64,000 bases of DNA from Xiphias gladius (lineage: Eukaryota; Chordata; Actinopteri; Istiophoriformes; Xiphiidae): contig NC_053409.1 in assembly GCF_016859285.1 (NCBI RefSeq), positions 21,771,976-21,835,975 of the forward strand. The letters run 5' to 3'. The translations under genes were made by a program, and so were the position numbers. Positions 53,500-64,000 of the stretch are shown piece by piece. Positions within the stretch are counted from its first letter, which is position 1. Every line of letters begins with the position of its first letter. The notes under the pieces were generated by a model. It saw nothing but the letters and a program-made list of their open reading frames with translations. It was not told the DNA's origin and made no database searches.

Positions 53500-54345
53500 T
53501 TCAGTAGTGGAAAGCAACTTTACTCAACTACTGTGTTTAAGTAATTTCCTAAAGTACTCGTACATTACCTGATTAAATCCATTTCATGTTACTTAATACT
53601 TCTACCCCACTACATTTCAGAGGGAGATATTGTACTTTTTACTCTACTACACTTATCTGACAGCTGGAGTTACTGGCTAATTTACAAACAGACATTTTGC
53701 ATTACAAAAGCACATGACAAGTTTCTAAAACAATGCATTGTTAAAAAAATGAATCCAGCGGTTCCCAACGTTTTTGGCTTGTGATCCCTTCTATAAAAAA
53801 ACAAAGCAGTTTCTAGTGGGGGCCCCTTGTCATGTTTCAGATGTCCATGAGTTGTTTGCAATTCTACCAAAGAGTGATTTCCCCTCTAAACTTCTCAGAA
53901 GGCTTCTTTGAGATAACTGCTATTTGTCTGATATTTCACAACAAAAGCAGAGATTGGGAATACAAAAAAAAACATGAACCATTGTTTTTGATTCTTTCCT
54001 GTACCACTTTTCATTTCACGACCAATCTGGCTAACCACTGGATGGGGCCTACCAAAACTGAATATAAAAAGTACTCAGCCTACAGCTACAACAATAAAAT
54101 TCTGCGTAGACACTGATGCATCGGTATTAACAGTCTAAAATGTCATATATATTAATACCTCAGTCACAGGGGATTTTTTTTTCTGCAGAACAGTACTTTT
54201 ACTTTTGATACTTGAAGTGCATTTTTGCTGATATTGCACTTTTACTTCCGGAGAGCCCGGGATGCAGGACTTGGAGTATTTTTACATTGTTGTTTTGGTA
54301 CTTCTACCTGTAGCAACGGAGGATCTGAGTACCTCCTCCAGCTCC
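53500..54345 (+). repeat. Family-C interspersed repeat, plus orientation
   Basis: Starts CAGTAGTGGAAAGCAACTTT and ACTCAACTACTGTG, continues TACTTCTACCCCACTACATT and TCAGAGGGAGATATTGTACT, then near the end ACAGTACTTTTACTTTTGAT and GGATCTGAGTACCTCCTCCA. A different sequence with GGTTCCCAACG and GGCTTGTGATCCC (about 53757-53990) appears nested inside. Its ends are weakly inverted-repeat-like (GTGGAAAG versus CTCCTCCA). Confidence 0.8.
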
Positions 54346-54775
54346 GATGGTCATGGGCGTATCTCATGGTCTCCGTGAAAGCAGCAAATGAATTTTAAAA
54401 ACGGGAGAGTTTCATCGGGAGGTGTCGCCATTTGGTCACATTTGGTCCGGTTGCCTAGTAATACATGTCGTTTCGTGCATTTGTGCTCCCTGCCATCGCT
54501 GTGTTGAGTCATGTCCAGGTCAGATGTGCCCAGTCACTCAGGAAATGTGCATTTTCACAGAGGCGAGGAGGCGGACAATAAAATGGATTAAAGCGCAAAG
54601 CAACGATGTATTTTTATTTTTTATTTCTTTCTTTAGTACAGACAGTGGCTGCATCCATGGCGACCACGTACCGAAGCCACGAAGAAGAACTTCCTCGCAG
54701 GGCGTGGTGGGATAGGAGTCTCCTCGGTGGAGGACTGAAAACAGTGCCCCAGCTGGCTGGCTAGCTGCAGAGAAG

Positions 54776-54847
54776 ATGGCTGCAGAGGGGATTTTCGGGC
54801 CAGTGTCTGAAAACAGAGCACCGTTTGTCATGTTCGGCGACCGCTAG
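54776..54847 (+). other. Upstream ORF in the pcnx1 5' leader
   Basis: A 23-codon ORF (ATG 54776, TAG 54845-54847), starting M-A-A-E-G-I-F-G-P-V, ends 69 nt before the pcnx1 ATG at 54917. A second in-frame ATG is at 54830. Its role depends on the transcription start, which is not visible. It lies in the CpG-rich segment 54660-54916. Confidence 0.5.

Positions 54848-64000
<9,153 letters not shown>

Overview
The window is vertebrate, almost certainly teleost, genomic DNA. Genes are split into small exons with GT-AG junctions. The non-coding DNA is full of long (GT)n/(CA)n microsatellites and of short interspersed repeats of the kind common in percomorph fish. Five protein-coding genes can be assembled exon by exon from their proteins, and their set (SLC8A3, MAP3K9, TTC9, MED6, PCNX1) is the neighbourhood of human chromosome 14q24. 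I see no bacterial, plasmid, CRISPR or retroviral features.

Layout. 1-18707 holds the 3' part of slc8a3 (+), a plasma-membrane Na+/Ca2+ exchanger: a long repeat-rich intron, an 18-nt micro-exon at 9932-9949, then four exons ending at a stop at 18707. 18708-25343 is 3' UTR and/or spacer. 25821-38944 is the complete map3k9 coding region (+, 11 exons, 1049 residues), a mixed-lineage kinase with SH3, kinase, leucine-zipper and CRIB-like parts. 38945-43172 is spacer. 43724-46794 is ttc9 on the minus strand (3 exons, 258 residues, glutamine-rich N-terminus). 49179-52512 is med6 (+, 8 exons, 246 residues), a Mediator head subunit. 54917 to the window end is the 5' third or less of pcnx1 (+, six exons seen, the last one open at the edge).

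Every CDS was checked for phase: the map3k9, ttc9 and med6 exon lengths sum to multiples of three, no internal stop or frameshift was found, and all splice sites used are GT-AG. The genes do not form a functional unit; they are neighbours by conserved synteny. Compared with the human order as I remember it, the map3k9-ttc9-med6 block is inverted relative to pcnx1, and slc8a3 also lies in a different orientation.

Non-coding structure. At least four interspersed repeat families recur in the window. Family A (motifs around GCATGCTAAC) has three copies, all on the + strand. Family B (motifs around AATCGATTA) has six or more copies. Family C (about 0.7-0.85 kb) has two copies in opposite orientation flanking med6. 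Family D is a foldback element with 47-bp inverted arms. There is also a decayed non-LTR retrotransposon fragment, a 1.6-kb pyrimidine-rich (ATCC)n-like tract, two perfect 11-bp-stem hairpins, and upstream ORFs before map3k9 and pcnx1. I found no convincing new biological system. The most useful second-look items are the slc8a3 micro-exon, the gene-order difference, the med6-flanking inverted repeats and the uORFs.
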